Positions 27,033 to 36,125 of a stretch of 64,000 nucleotides of DNA are shown in pieces. Every line of letters starts with the position of its first letter. Position 1 is the stretch's first letter. The notes under the pieces are model-generated. The model searched no databases and was not told the origin of the DNA. It worked only from the letters and a program-made list of their open reading frames with translations. This DNA comes from Bacteroidota bacterium. Lineage in GTDB: Bacteria > Bacteroidota > Bacteroidia > Chitinophagales > Chitinophagaceae. The stretch lies in the NCBI GenBank assembly GCA_023423405.1, contig JAFAFR010000079.1, forward strand, positions 10,033 through 74,032, written 5' to 3'. Position numbers and translations under genes: made by a program.

Positions 27033-29420
27033 TCAGCGTAAAAAATATCTGAATTTCAGAGAGAAGGAGCGACCCGGCTTCTGCAGGCGGAAATTGTCGA
27101 AGGCCAGGTTATCGGTCAGGTTCCTGCATTCGGCCGAAACATTGTATTTGCCGTTCTGCAGCGAATACGTAAGCGTGGCATTGTGCACCAACTGGTCGGG
27201 GATGGTGGACTTCCCGTTGGCATTACCAAAAGCTTCCCAGGTCAGGTAAAACCAGTGCACGTACTGCGTGTACCAGTTGAACTGGAGCCGGGTATTTTTT
27301 CCAAAGAGATCGTTCTTACCCAGGCCCAGTCCGGCGTTGCCGAAGAGCCAGGGCTGGTTGGGAATCTTGTTCATATAAGTCGCTTCCGGCGTGTTGGATG
27401 CGGTGCCGCCGAACTTGGTGGTGTTCACGGCATTCTGGTAGGTCATATTGATGTTGACGGAAACCAGGTTCAGGTAGTCGTAGCGGGCCTCTGCTTCAAT
27501 ACCTGTAATGCGCACGCTCGCTTTATTTTCATTCTTCAATGCTTTGGAACGTTGGTCGGGAACGGGATAGATGAAATTAGCAGCATTCCGGTAGAACCCG
27601 GAGGCTTCAACGTAGAAGCGGTGTTTTTCCCGCAGTTTTTTGCTGTAGTAAAACCCAAGATTGACGTTGTCGCTCTGCTCGGGTTTGAGATCGGGATTGG
27701 GTTGAACGTTGAGTCCGTCGCCAAACACCTCATCCACTTCCTGCAGGCGGTAGGCCTTTTCATAAGAAGCTTTCGCGCCCAGTTCTTCGAGGATCTTATA
27801 CCGGGTGGCAACGCCGTATCCCCAGTTGGGTTGCTGCTGGCTGACAGACGTGTATTCGTTGTTGATCCACTTGTTGGTGGTGAGGTTCAGTCCATAATAT
27901 TTGCCGAAGAAAGTATTGGTCCATCGCTTGTTGAACAGTTCCTGCTGGTAAGCCAGTCCGGCAATTTGTTTGTTGAGAAGGCCCGGCTGGCCGTCTTCAG
28001 ACGTCACCAGTTCGTTGTAGCTTTCGTTTTTAACGCGGTCAATGGTATAGTTGAAGTTGATGGAATGCTGTTCATTGATGGCGTAGCTGAGGTTGACGCG
28101 GGCAAAGGTTTTGGGCCGGTTCATGCGCGACATGCTTTTCACCGAATTCATTTCCGAAGCGGATTTGGAAGTCCACGCTCCGTCCCAGTAATACTGGCGA
28201 TAGAAAGTATCTACTGTTAAATAGCTGTCGCGCGAGCGGGAGGCAAATACATTCAGGCTCAGCCCGTCTACAAAGAGATTGTCTTTCTTATAGCGGAGGG
28301 AGCCGCTGAGGGCATCGCCGCTGCGATGAACTTTCCCGTAAACGATGGCCTGTTCAAAACCGGTTTGGAGGTCCTGCTTGCTCCGCGAATACCCCAGGCC
28401 CAGGAAGAGCGCATCGGCCCACTTTTTCTCCGCCACGCCCAGTTCCAGTTGTCCCATGGCCGATTGGTACTGGTCGTGGAAACGGCGGGCATCTGTTTTC
28501 ACGAAAGTGGCGCCGTTCAGGTCCACGATCTCGTCGCCGTGCCGAACACCGCCCTGCAGCACTTCCACATCCTTCATGAGGTAATTGTTGTCGGAATAAT
28601 TGTAGAAGGCAGTGCCTTTCAGCATGATGCCGGTTTTCGGATGCGTGTACTGACCAGTGAAAGAAGCGCGGTGCGTATTGAAGGAGCCATAGCTGTAGCT
28701 GAGGTCGAGGTAATTGGTTTGCTTTTGCGAAGTGATGATATTGATAGCCCCGCCCATGGCATCGGAGCCAAGGTGAACCGGCACAACGCCCTTGTACACT
28801 TCTATCCGTTCAGAAAGGTTAACCGGTATATTATTCAGCGACATGGCGCTGCCGAGCACTTCCACCGGCACGCCGTCGATAAAATATTTGACGGATTTCC
28901 CCGAAAGGCCATTGATGGAAAAATTGAAATTGGAACCCAGTCCGCCCTGCTCACGGATACGCACACCCGTAGTTAGGTTCAGCACCTGGTTGATATCTGC
29001 CGTGGTATTGGCGAACTGTTTTGTTTCCACCACGTTCACCGAAAAGCCGGAGGCCTTTATTTCCTTCGCCTTGTTTACCGCCGTAACACGCACGTCTTTC
29101 AGCATACCTGTCTCTTTCACCAGCGTGCAGTGAACGGGCTGCTGGTTGGCGCCTGCAGTAATTTCCTGCGACTGGTAACCGGTATAGGAAACCACCAGCA
29201 CCTGTTTGCCGGGCTTCAAACCGCTGAGCGCAAAATAGCCGTTCTTATCCGTCACCGTTCCCTGCCGGGTGCCCTTGAGCATTACCGTAACATCGGCAAT
29301 GGGGCCGGTTGAATCTTTCACATAACCACTGATCTTACCGGGCTGCTGGGCATTCAGCCAGCAGGCAGCACCTAACATACACATGCAAAACAGGACGAAA
29401 CGGACAACCATTGTTCTCAT
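27033..29420 (-). CDS. TonB-dependent receptor (siderophore/haem type)
   Basis: From the ATG at 29420 the product has 795 residues; the frame is open further upstream but only this start gives a proper signal peptide (MRTMVVRFVLFCMCMLGAACWLNAQ). Domains in order are CarboxypepD-like (about 28-105), plug (about 115-225, 'NQVLNLTTGVRIREQGGLGSNFNFSINGLSG') and a beta-barrel ending 'RSFSLKFRYFLR' with the usual aromatic C-terminus. It heads an operon of DUF4374, two PepSY and two small membrane protein genes, a set linked to ferric siderophore uptake. No classical Fur box was recognised in front of it. Confidence 0.9.
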   Translation of the reverse strand: MRTMVVRFVLFCMCMLGAACWLNAQQPGKISGYVKDSTGPIADVTVMLKGTRQGTVTDKNGYFALSGLKPGKQVLVVSYTGYQSQEITAGANQQPVHCTLVKETGMLKDVRVTAVNKAKEIKASGFSVNVVETKQFANTTADINQVLNLTTGVRIREQGGLGSNFNFSINGLSGKSVKYFIDGVPVEVLGSAMSLNNIPVNLSERIEVYKGVVPVHLGSDAMGGAINIITSQKQTNYLDLSYSYGSFNTHRASFTGQYTHPKTGIMLKGTAFYNYSDNNYLMKDVEVLQGGVRHGDEIVDLNGATFVKTDARRFHDQYQSAMGQLELGVAEKKWADALFLGLGYSRSKQDLQTGFEQAIVYGKVHRSGDALSGSLRYKKDNLFVDGLSLNVFASRSRDSYLTVDTFYRQYYWDGAWTSKSASEMNSVKSMSRMNRPKTFARVNLSYAINEQHSINFNYTIDRVKNESYNELVTSEDGQPGLLNKQIAGLAYQQELFNKRWTNTFFGKYYGLNLTTNKWINNEYTSVSQQQPNWGYGVATRYKILEELGAKASYEKAYRLQEVDEVFGDGLNVQPNPDLKPEQSDNVNLGFYYSKKLREKHRFYVEASGFYRNAANFIYPVPDQRSKALKNENKASVRITGIEAEARYDYLNLVSVNINMTYQNAVNTTKFGGTASNTPEATYMNKIPNQPWLFGNAGLGLGKNDLFGKNTRLQFNWYTQYVHWFYLTWEAFGNANGKSTIPDQLVHNATLTYSLQNGKYNVSAECRNLTDNLAFDNFRLQKPGRSFSLKFRYFLR

Positions 29421-29513
29421 ACTTTTAACCGGCGGCGAAGCTACACGCCGGCATGCAGGACGATTTACGCAATGAGGAAAAAGAATTTGCGAGAAAGGGA
29501 AAACGGGAAATTC

Positions 29514-29531
29514 TGACAATGCCGTGACAAT
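29514..29531. promoter_or_regulatory. Heptamer direct repeat, 11-bp period, in divergent region
   Basis: TGACAAT occurs at 29514-29520 and again at 29525-29531, one helical turn apart. The site lies between the divergent TonB receptor gene (start 29420) and the Crp/Fnr gene (start 29607). A binding site shared by both promoters is plausible but the binding protein is unknown. Confidence 0.4.
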
Positions 29532-29606
29532 AAACAGAAGGAGCAACTATTCCTTTCCGTTATACAATTCTCCGTATTTTACCGGCAGTAACAGAAAAAC
29601 AACAAC

Positions 29607-30182
29607 GTGCCTGCACATTTTGATACCTTCCTCCGGCATTTTGAGAATTACATACGGGTGCCTGCCGAATTGCGCGCCGCGCTGGAAGACAGGGTGGAAT
29701 TCCTCGAATTCAAAAAAGGCGACCTGCTGCACCATGCAGATAAGATCTGTACGAAAAGCTTTTTCATCCTGAAGGGCATCACGCGCACTTATTATGTAAA
29801 AGACGGCATCGAGATCAGCGAATATTTTTCAGGAGAAGGAGAATGGGTGAATTCTCCAAAAAGTTTCATCGAAAGAACAAAGGACATTTATTATATCGAC
29901 TGCCTCGAGGACATGCAGGTCTTCATCATTAAAGTGCATGACCTGGTTTACCTGTTTGATCATTTCCCGGTGATGGAGCGGTATGCGCGGCTTTCTATGG
30001 GAAGTGTATTCGGGCACCTGATGGAAAGGATCACTTCCCTGCGTTTCACCACGGCCAGGGAAAAATACGAGCACTTCCTGCAGGTCTACCACGATATCCA
30101 TCACCGCCTGCCGCTGGGCATGGTCGCTTCCTACCTGGGCATTACCCAACCCACGCTCAGCCGGCTCAGGGCCGGAAAATGA
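29607..30182 (+). CDS. Crp/Fnr-family transcriptional regulator
   Basis: The 191-residue protein has an N-terminal cyclic-nucleotide-binding-like domain ('VEFLEFKKGDLLHHADKICTKSFFILKGITRTYYVKDGIEIS') and a short C-terminal helix-turn-helix ('LPLGMVASYLGITQPTLSRLRAG'). The Arg and Glu residues needed for cAMP binding in CRP are not evident, as is usual in this Bacteroidota group. GTG at 29607 is used because no ATG lies near it. It is divergent from the TonB operon and may regulate it. It is the only Crp-like regulator in the window, so the cAMP-forming cyclase at 10939 is not linked to it by proximity. Confidence 0.85.
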   Translation: MPAHFDTFLRHFENYIRVPAELRAALEDRVEFLEFKKGDLLHHADKICTKSFFILKGITRTYYVKDGIEISEYFSGEGEWVNSPKSFIERTKDIYYIDCLEDMQVFIIKVHDLVYLFDHFPVMERYARLSMGSVFGHLMERITSLRFTTAREKYEHFLQVYHDIHHRLPLGMVASYLGITQPTLSRLRAGK

Positions 30183-30245
30183 TTTTTTGTCCTGGAGCAA
30201 AAAATTCCAGGATGCGGCGCAGGAGCTTTGCGGAAACAATACACC

Positions 30246-31088
30246 ATGAAATCATTTATTCCCTGGCTCGCCGCCCTTCTTCTTTGCAGTTTCCCGGCCC
30301 ATTCGCAGGACACCCTTGTGCTGCCACACGCCGATGCTATCCTATACACCGGCACCAACGCCAGTCAGCCGCTGGTAGTGGGCCTGGGTGGATCGGAAGG
30401 TGGAAATGCCTGGGCCAGCAGGCGGTGGAAACAAACGCGCGACCGGTTCCTGGAAAAAGGATATGCTTTTCTTGCGGTCGGCTATTTCAAAACGAAAAAC
30501 AGCCCACCCCTGCTCGAAAAAATCGCCCTTGAAGATGTGTATAGCGCCATCACTGCGGCCCGGAAAAACGCAAAGGTCAACGGCAGCAAAATCGCTGTCA
30601 TCGGCGGATCGCGCGGCGCCGACCTGGCCCTCCTGCTTGCCGCCCACTACGGCAACATCTCCTGTGTGATTGGCCTGTCGCCGAGCCATGCCGTATTCCC
30701 CGGAAACACCGACCACCTCAGCACCTCGAGCTGGACCTTTCAAAACAAAGAGCTCTCCTTTGTACCGGTGAATGAAGCGGCCCTGCCTTTTATCCTCAAC
30801 GGCAATCTGCGCGCAGCTTTCAGTACCATGCTGCTCGACAGCCTCGCAGAACAGCGGGCACGCATCCCCGTGGAAAACATCAAAGGCAATATCCTTCTTA
30901 TATCGGGCACCAACGATGAAATCTGCCCCTCTACCAGCATGTGCAATAAAATGGTGGAAAAGCTGAGCAGTGTTCCATTTCCTTATTATTATGAGCACCT
31001 CGCCACCAAAGGAGGTCATGCCCAACCGCTGCAGCATTTTGAGATGGTATTCACTTTCCTCGAAAAATATTTCAGTAGCCAGCCCTGA
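30246..31088 (+). CDS. BAAT/acyl-CoA thioester hydrolase-like alpha/beta hydrolase, secreted
   Basis: The 280-residue protein has a signal peptide (MKSFIPWLAALLLCSFPAHS). The alpha/beta hydrolase part shows the oxyanion region 'VVGLGGSEGGNAW', the nucleophile Ser122 in IGGSRGAD, Asp224 in GTNDEICP and His258 in KGGHAQP, and is of the type found at the C-terminus of bile acid-CoA:amino acid N-acyltransferases. Export makes a CoA substrate unlikely, so esters or peptides are more plausible. It is followed after 70 bases by an Ntn amidohydrolase gene. Confidence 0.8.
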   Translation: MKSFIPWLAALLLCSFPAHSQDTLVLPHADAILYTGTNASQPLVVGLGGSEGGNAWASRRWKQTRDRFLEKGYAFLAVGYFKTKNSPPLLEKIALEDVYSAITAARKNAKVNGSKIAVIGGSRGADLALLLAAHYGNISCVIGLSPSHAVFPGNTDHLSTSSWTFQNKELSFVPVNEAALPFILNGNLRAAFSTMLLDSLAEQRARIPVENIKGNILLISGTNDEICPSTSMCNKMVEKLSSVPFPYYYEHLATKGGHAQPLQHFEMVFTFLEKYFSSQP

Positions 31089-31158
31089 CCGCGCATACAT
31101 ATTTGTTAAATTGTGATATATCGCAGTCGCACGCAAAAACAACCAAAACCAGAATACC

Positions 31159-32208
31159 ATGTCATTTGCAAAAAAATTATGTACCGGCTTCCTGTTGCTG
31201 GCATCTTTACTGTCACTGAAAACGGAAGCCTGCACACGCATTGTGTACCAGGGTCCCAACGGTCTCATCATTACGGCCCGCTCCATGGACTGGAAAGATG
31301 AAATTCCCGCCAACCTCTGGGTATTGACCAGGGGCATTGAAAGAAACGGCCAGACAGGCCCTAATTCCATCCGGTGGAAATCAAAGTATGGCAGCCTGGT
31401 AACCACCTCCTGGGACATTGCTTCTTCCGATGGCATGAACGAAAAAGGCCTCGTTGCCAATATGCTCTGGCTTGGTGAATCGCAGTACCCGAAATTTGAT
31501 CCGAAGGGCAGCAGGAAGGGACTGGCCATTTCCCTCTGGTTGCAGTATGTGCTGGATAATTTCGCCAGCGTTACCGAGGCGGTGAAAGAACTTTCACAGG
31601 AAAATTTCGATATCGTTTCAGACTATATTCCCGGAACGGAGCAATTCACTACCGTGCACCTTGCGATGTCGGATGCAACAGGCGACAATGCCGTGCTGGA
31701 ATACATCAACGGCAAACTGTTGGTGCACCACGACCACTCTTATGTTGCCATGACCAACTCTCCCGTTTTTGAAGAACAGCTTGCCATCAACCAGTACTGG
31801 AAAGGTATTCCCGGCACTGTGATGCTTCCCGGCACCAACCGGGCAGCCGACCGTTTTGTGCGTGCCTCTTATTATATCGACGCCATTCCAAAAACAGACA
31901 ATACCCGCGTTGCCGTGGCCAGCGTATTCAGCGTCATCCGCAACTGTTCCGTGCCCTACGGCATTTCCACCGCAAACGAACCCAATATTTCTTCCACGCG
32001 CTGGAGAACGGTATCGGATCAAAAGAACCTGGTCTATTATTTTGAGAACGTGCTTACCCCCAACGTTGTATGGGTTGACCTTAAAAAGATCGACTTCAGC
32101 GAAAAAGCGAAGGTGAAAAAACTGGCGCTCGACAAAGGGCAGACCTACGGCGGTGAATGTTCGGCACAATTTGCAGCAACGACTCCTTTTACGTTCCTGG
32201 GTTTATAA
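31159..32208 (+). CDS. Linear amide C-N hydrolase (choloylglycine hydrolase family)
   Basis: The 349-residue protein carries a signal peptide that ends at TEA, which leaves Cys25 (CTRIVYQG) as the new N-terminus. In this Ntn family the terminal Cys is the nucleophile. Other family signs are 'ITARSMDWKDEIPANLWVLTRG', 'SSDGMNEKGLVANMLWL', and 'TNSPVFEEQLAINQYW' near residue 195. Family members cleave conjugated bile salts, penicillin V or acyl-homoserine lactones. In a soil-type bacterium an N-acyl amide or lactone substrate is more likely than bile salts. It lies downstream of the BAAT-like gene and 130 bases before katG. Confidence 0.85.
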   Translation: MSFAKKLCTGFLLLASLLSLKTEACTRIVYQGPNGLIITARSMDWKDEIPANLWVLTRGIERNGQTGPNSIRWKSKYGSLVTTSWDIASSDGMNEKGLVANMLWLGESQYPKFDPKGSRKGLAISLWLQYVLDNFASVTEAVKELSQENFDIVSDYIPGTEQFTTVHLAMSDATGDNAVLEYINGKLLVHHDHSYVAMTNSPVFEEQLAINQYWKGIPGTVMLPGTNRAADRFVRASYYIDAIPKTDNTRVAVASVFSVIRNCSVPYGISTANEPNISSTRWRTVSDQKNLVYYFENVLTPNVVWVDLKKIDFSEKAKVKKLALDKGQTYGGECSAQFAATTPFTFLGL

Positions 32209-32217
32209 CAAGCGCAT

Positions 32218-32254
32218 ATAGATAAAATCTATCCGATTATAGAATTAATCGAAT
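32218..32254 (+). promoter_or_regulatory. OxyR-type operator upstream of katG
   Basis: ATAGATAAAATCTAT at 32218-32232 fits the OxyR half-operator ATAGnTnnnAnCTAT without mismatch. A second weaker site, ATAG at 32239, follows after six bases, against seven in the consensus. An inverted repeat CGATTA/TAATCG spans 32234-32251. A possible promoter follows: TTTG at 32254-32257, 18 bases, and TAATTTTA at 32276-32283. No oxyR gene lies in the window. Confidence 0.6.
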
Positions 32255-32338
32255 TTGATTATTTGAGTAAAGGCGTAATTTTATTGACCTGCAGCACCCG
32301 TTGCGGGATAGAATCATTGTACACAAAAATTTATACCA

Positions 32339-34615
32339 TTGGAAAAAGAATCAAAAGACCTCAGCAAATGCCCCTTTCATAACGGGAGCCTGAAAAGCAA
32401 TGCGGGTGGCAGTGGCACACGCAACCGCGACTGGTGGCCTGACCAGCTAAGACTGAACATCCTACGCCAGCACTCGTCTTTATCGAACCCGATGGATAAA
32501 GATTTCGACTATGCCGAAGCCTTTAAAAGCCTCGACCTGGAAGCAGTGAAAAAAGACCTGCATGCGCTCATGACCGACTCGCAGGACTGGTGGCCCGCCG
32601 ACTTTGGCCACTATGGCGGTCTTTTTATCCGCATGGCCTGGCACAGCGCCGGCACTTACCGCATCGGCGACGGCCGTGGGGGCGCCGGTTCCGGCCAGCA
32701 GCGTTTTGCTCCCCTCAACAGTTGGCCCGACAACGTGAGCCTCGACAAAGCCCGTCGCCTGCTCTGGCCCATCAAGCAGAAATACGGCAATAAAATATCC
32801 TGGGCCGACCTGCTGATCCTCACGGGTAACGTGGCGCTGGAGTCAATGGGCTTCAAAACCTTCGGTTTTGCCGGCGGCCGGGAAGACAGGTGGGAACCCG
32901 ATGAAGATGTGTACTGGGGTTCGGAAACAACCTGGCTGGGCGGCGACGTCCGTTATGCGCACGGTTCTCCCGGCGTGGTGGAAGGGCATGGCGTAACAGT
33001 GTCCGACGACGATGCCGACGGTAACATACATTCGCGCAACCTGGAGAACCCGCTGGCTGCCGTGCAAATGGGCCTTATTTATGTAAACCCCGAAGGTCCC
33101 GATGGCAACCCCGACCCCATCGCCGCCGCGAAAGACATACGCGATACCTTTGGCCGCATGGCCATGAACGATGAGGAAACCGTGGCGCTGATCGCAGGCG
33201 GGCATAGTTTCGGAAAAACGCACGGCGCAGCGCCGGCCACGCACGTGGGCAAAGAGCCCGAAGCGGCCGGCCTCGAACTGCAGGGCCTGGGCTGGAGCAA
33301 CAGCTACGGATCGGGCAAGGGAGCCGATACCATTACGAGCGGACTGGAAGTAACCTGGACAAAAACGCCCACACAATGGAGCAATAATTTCTTCGAGAAC
33401 CTCTTTGGTTTCGAATGGGAACTGACCAAGAGTCCGGCCGGTGCACACCAATGGGTGGCCAAAGATGCAGAAGCCATCATTCCCGATGCCTTCGACGCCA
33501 CGAAGAAACACCGTCCCACGATGCTGACCACGGATCTGTCGCTCCGTTTTGATCCCATATATGGAAAGATTTCGCGCCGCTTTCTGGAAGACCCCGATGC
33601 ATTTGCCGACGCTTTCGCACGCGCCTGGTTCAAACTGACACATCGCGATATGGGTCCGCGCGCACGCTATCTTGGTCCCGACGTTCCATCTGAAGTTTTG
33701 ATCTGGCAGGATCCGATCCCTGAACGTGATCATGAGTTGGTCAACGACAACGATATAGCCGCGTTGAAAGCGAAGATACTGGCATCGGGACTATCCGTGC
33801 CGGAGCTCGTTTCCACGGCCTGGGCTTCTGCTTCCACATTCAGGGGGTCCGACAAACGTGGCGGCGCAAATGGTGCGCGCGTGCGGCTGGCGCCGCAGAA
33901 GTACTGGCAGGTGAACAATCCCGCGCAGTTGCAGAAAGTGACCGGCATCCTGGAAGACATCCAGTCGGCTTTAAACGCAGCACAAACGGGTGGTAAGAAA
34001 ATATCACTGGCCGACCTGATCGTACTGGCCGGTTGCGCCGCTGTGGAGAAAGCAGCGAAGGATGCCGGGCACGATATTGCGGTTCCGTTTACACCCGGCC
34101 GCATGGATGCATCGCAGGAGCAAACCGATGTGGAATCGATAAGTCTTCTTGAGCCCGTCGCCGATGGCTTCCGCAACTACCGCAAAGCGAAATTGCCAGC
34201 GTCTACTGAAGCCATGCTGGTCGACAAAGCGCAGTTGCTCACACTCACTGCGCCGGAACTGACGGCACTGGCAGGCGGACTGCGCGTGCTGGGCGCCAAC
34301 TACGATGGATCGAAACACGGCGTGTTCACTACACGACCCGGCCATCTCACCAACGATTTCTTTGTGAACCTGCTGGACATGCGCACCGCCTGGAAAGCGG
34401 TTGGGGATGACCGCGAGCTTTATGAAGGCAGCGACCGCAGCACCGGTGCGCCGAAGTGGACGGCCACCCGCGCCGACCTTGTATTCGGCTCCAATGCCGA
34501 GTTGCGGGCCATTGCGGAAATGTACGGCAGCGCCGACGGCGGAGAGAAATTCGTGGGGGATTTTGTGGCCGCCTGGAATAAGGTGATGAATCTCGATAGG
34601 TTTGATTTGAAGTGA
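32339..34615 (+). CDS. katG: Catalase-peroxidase
   Basis: KatG removes hydrogen peroxide as a haem enzyme with catalase and peroxidase activity. The 758-residue product has both homologous domains. In the N-terminal one are Arg98, Trp101 and distal His102 in RMAWHSAGTYR, Tyr249 in GLIYVNPEG, Met275 and proximal His290 in AGGHSFGKTHG. Trp101-Tyr249-Met275 is the crosslinked adduct needed for catalase activity. The start is TTG at 32339, since no ATG precedes the conserved KCPFH region. The OxyR-like site in front suggests peroxide induction. A strong terminator follows. Confidence 0.96.
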   Translation: MEKESKDLSKCPFHNGSLKSNAGGSGTRNRDWWPDQLRLNILRQHSSLSNPMDKDFDYAEAFKSLDLEAVKKDLHALMTDSQDWWPADFGHYGGLFIRMAWHSAGTYRIGDGRGGAGSGQQRFAPLNSWPDNVSLDKARRLLWPIKQKYGNKISWADLLILTGNVALESMGFKTFGFAGGREDRWEPDEDVYWGSETTWLGGDVRYAHGSPGVVEGHGVTVSDDDADGNIHSRNLENPLAAVQMGLIYVNPEGPDGNPDPIAAAKDIRDTFGRMAMNDEETVALIAGGHSFGKTHGAAPATHVGKEPEAAGLELQGLGWSNSYGSGKGADTITSGLEVTWTKTPTQWSNNFFENLFGFEWELTKSPAGAHQWVAKDAEAIIPDAFDATKKHRPTMLTTDLSLRFDPIYGKISRRFLEDPDAFADAFARAWFKLTHRDMGPRARYLGPDVPSEVLIWQDPIPERDHELVNDNDIAALKAKILASGLSVPELVSTAWASASTFRGSDKRGGANGARVRLAPQKYWQVNNPAQLQKVTGILEDIQSALNAAQTGGKKISLADLIVLAGCAAVEKAAKDAGHDIAVPFTPGRMDASQEQTDVESISLLEPVADGFRNYRKAKLPASTEAMLVDKAQLLTLTAPELTALAGGLRVLGANYDGSKHGVFTTRPGHLTNDFFVNLLDMRTAWKAVGDDRELYEGSDRSTGAPKWTATRADLVFGSNAELRAIAEMYGSADGGEKFVGDFVAAWNKVMNLDRFDLK

Positions 34616-34619
34616 AGGA

Positions 34620-34671
34620 GCTCCCGTAAAGACCGGGAGCGGGCAGCCGGGCGAACCGGCTGCTTTTTTTT
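34620..34671 (+). terminator. Double hairpin with T run after katG
   Basis: GCTCCCG (34620-34626) pairs with CGGGAGC (34634-34640). Then GCAGCCGG (34643-34650) pairs with CCGGCTGC (34656-34663) over a 5-base loop and is followed by eight T (34664-34671). The second hairpin is a textbook intrinsic terminator. Confidence 0.9.
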
Positions 34672-34792
34672 GCGCATGATATCGCCATGACAGAACAACG
34701 GAAAAACAGCATCCTAAAAATCATCCACTGAAATCATAGATGCGCTCGAAGACACGCAGCTTCTGTTTTCAACTTTGCTGAAACAATCTATT

Positions 34793-35143
34793 ATGAAAGA
34801 ATTTGCACTACTCTTCCGCATGGACATTACAACACCGGGCGCGCAACCCACATCGTTGCAAATGCAGGCCTATATGAAAGACTGGATGGCCTGGATCAAC
34901 GGCATAGCCGAAAAGGGGCAGCTTGCCAGCGGCGGAAATCATTTCTCCCGCGAGGGCCGGGTGCTGCAATCCAACAGGGAACAAATTGAATCGCCCCATA
35001 TTTCGGAAAACAATTCCGTTGCAGGATACATTATTGTGCGCGCTAAGGACCTGGACGATGCCACTGTCCTAGCCCGGAAATGCCCCATATTGCATGGAGA
35101 TAACACCAGTGTGGAGATCCGTGAACTCGGTGTACCGGGTTAA
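34793..35143 (+). CDS. YCII-related protein
   Basis: The 116-residue protein (start ATG 34793) matches the YCII/DGPF group: 'MKEFALLFRMD', 'AYMKDWMAWINGIAEKGQLASGG', 'GYIIVRAKDLDDATVLARKCPIL' and 'VEIREL'. These small ferredoxin-like proteins lack a firm role and are often found near ECF sigma factors. Here it is a single gene after the katG terminator, and an ATG six codons earlier (34775) could not be fully excluded. Confidence 0.82.
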   Translation: MKEFALLFRMDITTPGAQPTSLQMQAYMKDWMAWINGIAEKGQLASGGNHFSREGRVLQSNREQIESPHISENNSVAGYIIVRAKDLDDATVLARKCPILHGDNTSVEIRELGVPG

Positions 35144-35179
35144 TAAAATGACGGGATCGGGAACTGCTTATATTTGTTT

Positions 35180-35644
35180 ATGACCCGCCGGTCCCCCTTC
35201 AACACCCTGCTGCTCCTGGCGGCGCTGATGCCAGCACTCCTTTCCTGCGATCCGGGTATCAGCGTGGTAATTATCAACGGATCGAAAGCTGATAAGCATA
35301 TCCGGGTAATATATCCGCCGGGTTTCAAAAAGCCTTTTGGTATGCAGGCAGAGGGTGCCGATTCAATCATGATTTATACAGCCGACGGCGCCCCGGACCA
35401 GAAGAGCGTTCAAAAAACACCTGTTCTAACCTCCGATACTTTGGAAAGAACCTACTCCTTCCTGCTGAAAGCCGGGCAGGAAGCCGTTGTGGAAAGCCGC
35501 TCAATGACGGCGCAGCCTACCTATGGACAATTCTTTATCATCGACAACAATGACACAGTCGAGCTGAAACAAAAAGACCGGCAATTCGTGAAAAGGCCCA
35601 AACTGATGCTGGGCGGCGCCTGGACATATACCATTAAAAGGTGA
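35180..35644 (+). CDS. Lipoprotein of unknown function, 154 residues
   Basis: The start ATG at 35180 gives MTRRSPFNTLLLLAALMPALLSC, a lipoprotein signal with lipidated Cys23. The mature part (about 130 residues) is beta-rich ('ISVVIINGSKADKHIRVIYPPGF', 'YTADGAPDQ') and ends 'GGAWTYTIKR'. I do not recognise a family. It lies 36 bases after the YCII gene in the same direction and before the cobalamin riboswitch, without an evident terminator. Confidence 0.65.
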   Translation: MTRRSPFNTLLLLAALMPALLSCDPGISVVIINGSKADKHIRVIYPPGFKKPFGMQAEGADSIMIYTADGAPDQKSVQKTPVLTSDTLERTYSFLLKAGQEAVVESRSMTAQPTYGQFFIIDNNDTVELKQKDRQFVKRPKLMLGGAWTYTIKR

Positions 35645-35730
35645 GCTGGAACTGAAAATTCAGAAGCAACCCATTCTAATTTTTATTGTTAGATTCGCAG
35701 CCCGTAGCTCTTTATTTTATTCTTCATCAA

Positions 35731-35892
35731 ACGACAAGGTTTTACTTCATGTAAATTAATAGGGAACTGTGTGCAAATCACAGGCTGACCCGCAACTGTA
35801 AGTAACCACATGATTTTTACCGCTGATGTCCACTGCTCAAAGCGGGAAGGACGGTAAAAATGTTACAAGCCAGGAGACCTGCCTTTGCCGTA
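35731..35892 (+). promoter_or_regulatory. Cobalamin riboswitch
   Basis: The element carries the conserved parts of the adenosylcobalamin aptamer in order: GGGAA and the GTGTGCAAATCAC hairpin at 35762-35782, GACCCGCAACTGTAA at 35787-35801, GTCCACTGC near 35828 with GGGAAGGAC at 35844-35852, and the B12 box AGCCAGGAGACCTGCC at 35868-35883. The outer stem can form between CAAGG near 35736 and CCTTTG near 35883. It lies about 230 bases upstream of the thioesterase gene, with no other gene between. The leader from 35893 to 36125 holds only short frames. The usual effect of such elements is to lower expression when cobalamin is plentiful. Confidence 0.93.
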
Positions 35893-36125
35893 TTGACATT
35901 GCTTTCGTGGAATAAAGCAGAAGTCTGAAAATGTAGAAACCCATTCGTTTTGCGGGGAAGTACTATTCTCCGCTTATTCATTGCATTTACACCCACTCTT
36001 CCTGCCTGATCCCATCCTGCTTTTTCAATTGCGGCAACAGCATCCAAACCTGTTATAAACAAGCTGCCTCGTTACGATGCTGAATAAGAACGCCGGTAAT
36101 TGACAAAGCACATAAACAAGAAAAG

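Noticed and set aside
35817..36062. 81-codon minus-strand frame opposite the cobalamin riboswitch
   Set aside because: The sequence is explained by the riboswitch on the other strand and the frame has no recognisable features.
35893..36125. Search for a btuB remnant between the cobalamin riboswitch and the thioesterase gene
   Set aside because: The three plus frames hold only short stretches without signal peptide or TonB-receptor likeness, so no remnant can be claimed.
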